From contig FSRV01000003.1 in assembly GCA_900142905.1 (NCBI GenBank), positions 186,001 to 250,000 of the forward strand: a stretch of 64,000 bases of DNA. The letters are read 5' to 3'. Source of the DNA: Burkholderia sp. GAS332. GTDB lineage: Bacteria; Pseudomonadota; Gammaproteobacteria; Burkholderiales; Burkholderiaceae. The translations under genes were made by a program, and so were the position numbers. The notes below the pieces were generated by a model. That model saw only the letters and a list, made by a program, of their open reading frames with translations. It was not told where the DNA came from and did not search any database. Below, piece after piece: positions 63,575-64,000 of this stretch; the first letter of the stretch is position 1, and each line of letters begins with the position of its first letter.

Positions 63575-64000
63575 GTTGCAGCTACGCGAAAACCCCTATC
63601 GACACCTGAACGCCATCAGAATGGTTGATGGGCTACACCTATGGGTAGACTTCCGGCTATGCCATCGCCTCCTGTATTCGCCTGGTTCTACAAGCTCAAT
63701 CCCAGGAAGCGCGAACGAGCCGCCGGCGTCCTCGCCGCCTGCCGGACTGGGCGAGCAGACATGGTTGCGCTTAATCGCAATGTGCAAGGTGGAGAACCTG
63801 CTCACGCGGCGCGGCCGCGTAAGGGTGCACTAGATGGCAATGTGCTCGGGTAGTCACAAAATTAGTTGAAATCTGGACACAACTTTAGTTGTGTGAGCGG
63901 CCGCGTCGTCACGCCAGGGGCCATCCGGCGACGTCATCCGGTTCCTATAAGGGCCGATGTCCCGAAACGAAGGGTCGGATAACTCTGATCCGGGCCTTCA
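63575..64000. other. Right end, no gene recognised
   Basis: Only short frames. A perfect palindrome ACACAACT-TT-AGTTGTGT lies at 63877-63894. It may be an element end or terminator of a gene beyond the edge. Confidence 0.4.

Noticed and set aside
63576..63853. Short frames at the right edge as a transposase
   Set aside because: No DDE or other transposase motif readable; only a palindrome at 63877 hints at an element end.

Overview
The window is about 60% GC, contains three intact 16-strand trimeric porins ending in aromatic Phe, and carries many substrate-specific ABC and catabolic operons. The protein sequences read as a Burkholderiaceae genome (Paraburkholderia/Caballeronia type), most likely a secondary chromosome or megaplasmid. 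No rRNA, tRNA or CRISPR array was seen. The genus is inferred from protein style, not from a marker gene.

1-11.8 kb: an (acetyl)polyamine or omega-amino acid uptake and catabolism locus. It has an aldehyde dehydrogenase (cut by the left edge), a class III aminotransferase, a PotFGHI-like ABC transporter, a MarR regulator, a porin, an acetylpolyamine amidohydrolase-like deacetylase and a second polyamine-type binding protein. A near-perfect palindrome GTGAC-N3-GTCAC lies between the -35 and -10 of two tandem promoters before the aminotransferase and again before the MarR gene, so it is a good candidate MarR operator.

11.9-28.2 kb: a defence island. Its left edge is a scar where a porin 5' fragment is joined to an AbiEii toxin 5' fragment. 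Inside are an orphan AbiEi antitoxin, ccdAB, decayed parDE, a live and a dead copy of a YhcG-type nuclease, and 28-bp dif-like sites. Then comes a tightly packed leftward operon (27.1-17.8 kb): an unknown protein, XRE-ImmA/IrrE metalloprotease, DprA-like protein, ComF-like phosphoribosyltransferase, HAD-like/phosphoribosyltransferase fusion, trypsin-like serine protease, a catalytically dead long prokaryotic Argonaute, a PD-(D/E)XK nuclease and a small accessory protein. I do not recognise this combination as a named system; it is the main find. A dead integrase fragment and inverted repeats mark the right side.

28.7-42 kb: a catabolic region that reads as oxidative N-demethylation of a purine-like compound. 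It has a two-protein Rieske oxygenase (one subunit with only the [2Fe-2S] centre, the other with only the mononuclear iron site), its reductase, a GST-like protein (the NdmC/D/E arrangement of caffeine degradation is the closest parallel known to me), and the glutathione-dependent formaldehyde pathway (frmA, fghA) in the same direction. A BMP-family ABC importer, a porin and a GntR regulator complete it. GTATAC-centred palindromes occur in both promoter regions.

42-46.3 kb: scar tissue (fghA and small-multidrug-resistance remnants), an N-terminally clipped DegT aminotransferase, and a group II intron inserted just after a Rho-independent terminator, as class C introns do.

46.5-64 kb: a hut cluster (hutH, hutU, hutD) with a truncated hutI; a DUF3830 gene pair with an RpiR regulator; and a leftward hydantoinase/oxoprolinase operon (hyuA, hyuB, polar amino-acid ABC transporter, GntR). 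A 54-bp promoter module before hyuA is repeated upstream of a third porin, suggesting co-regulation.
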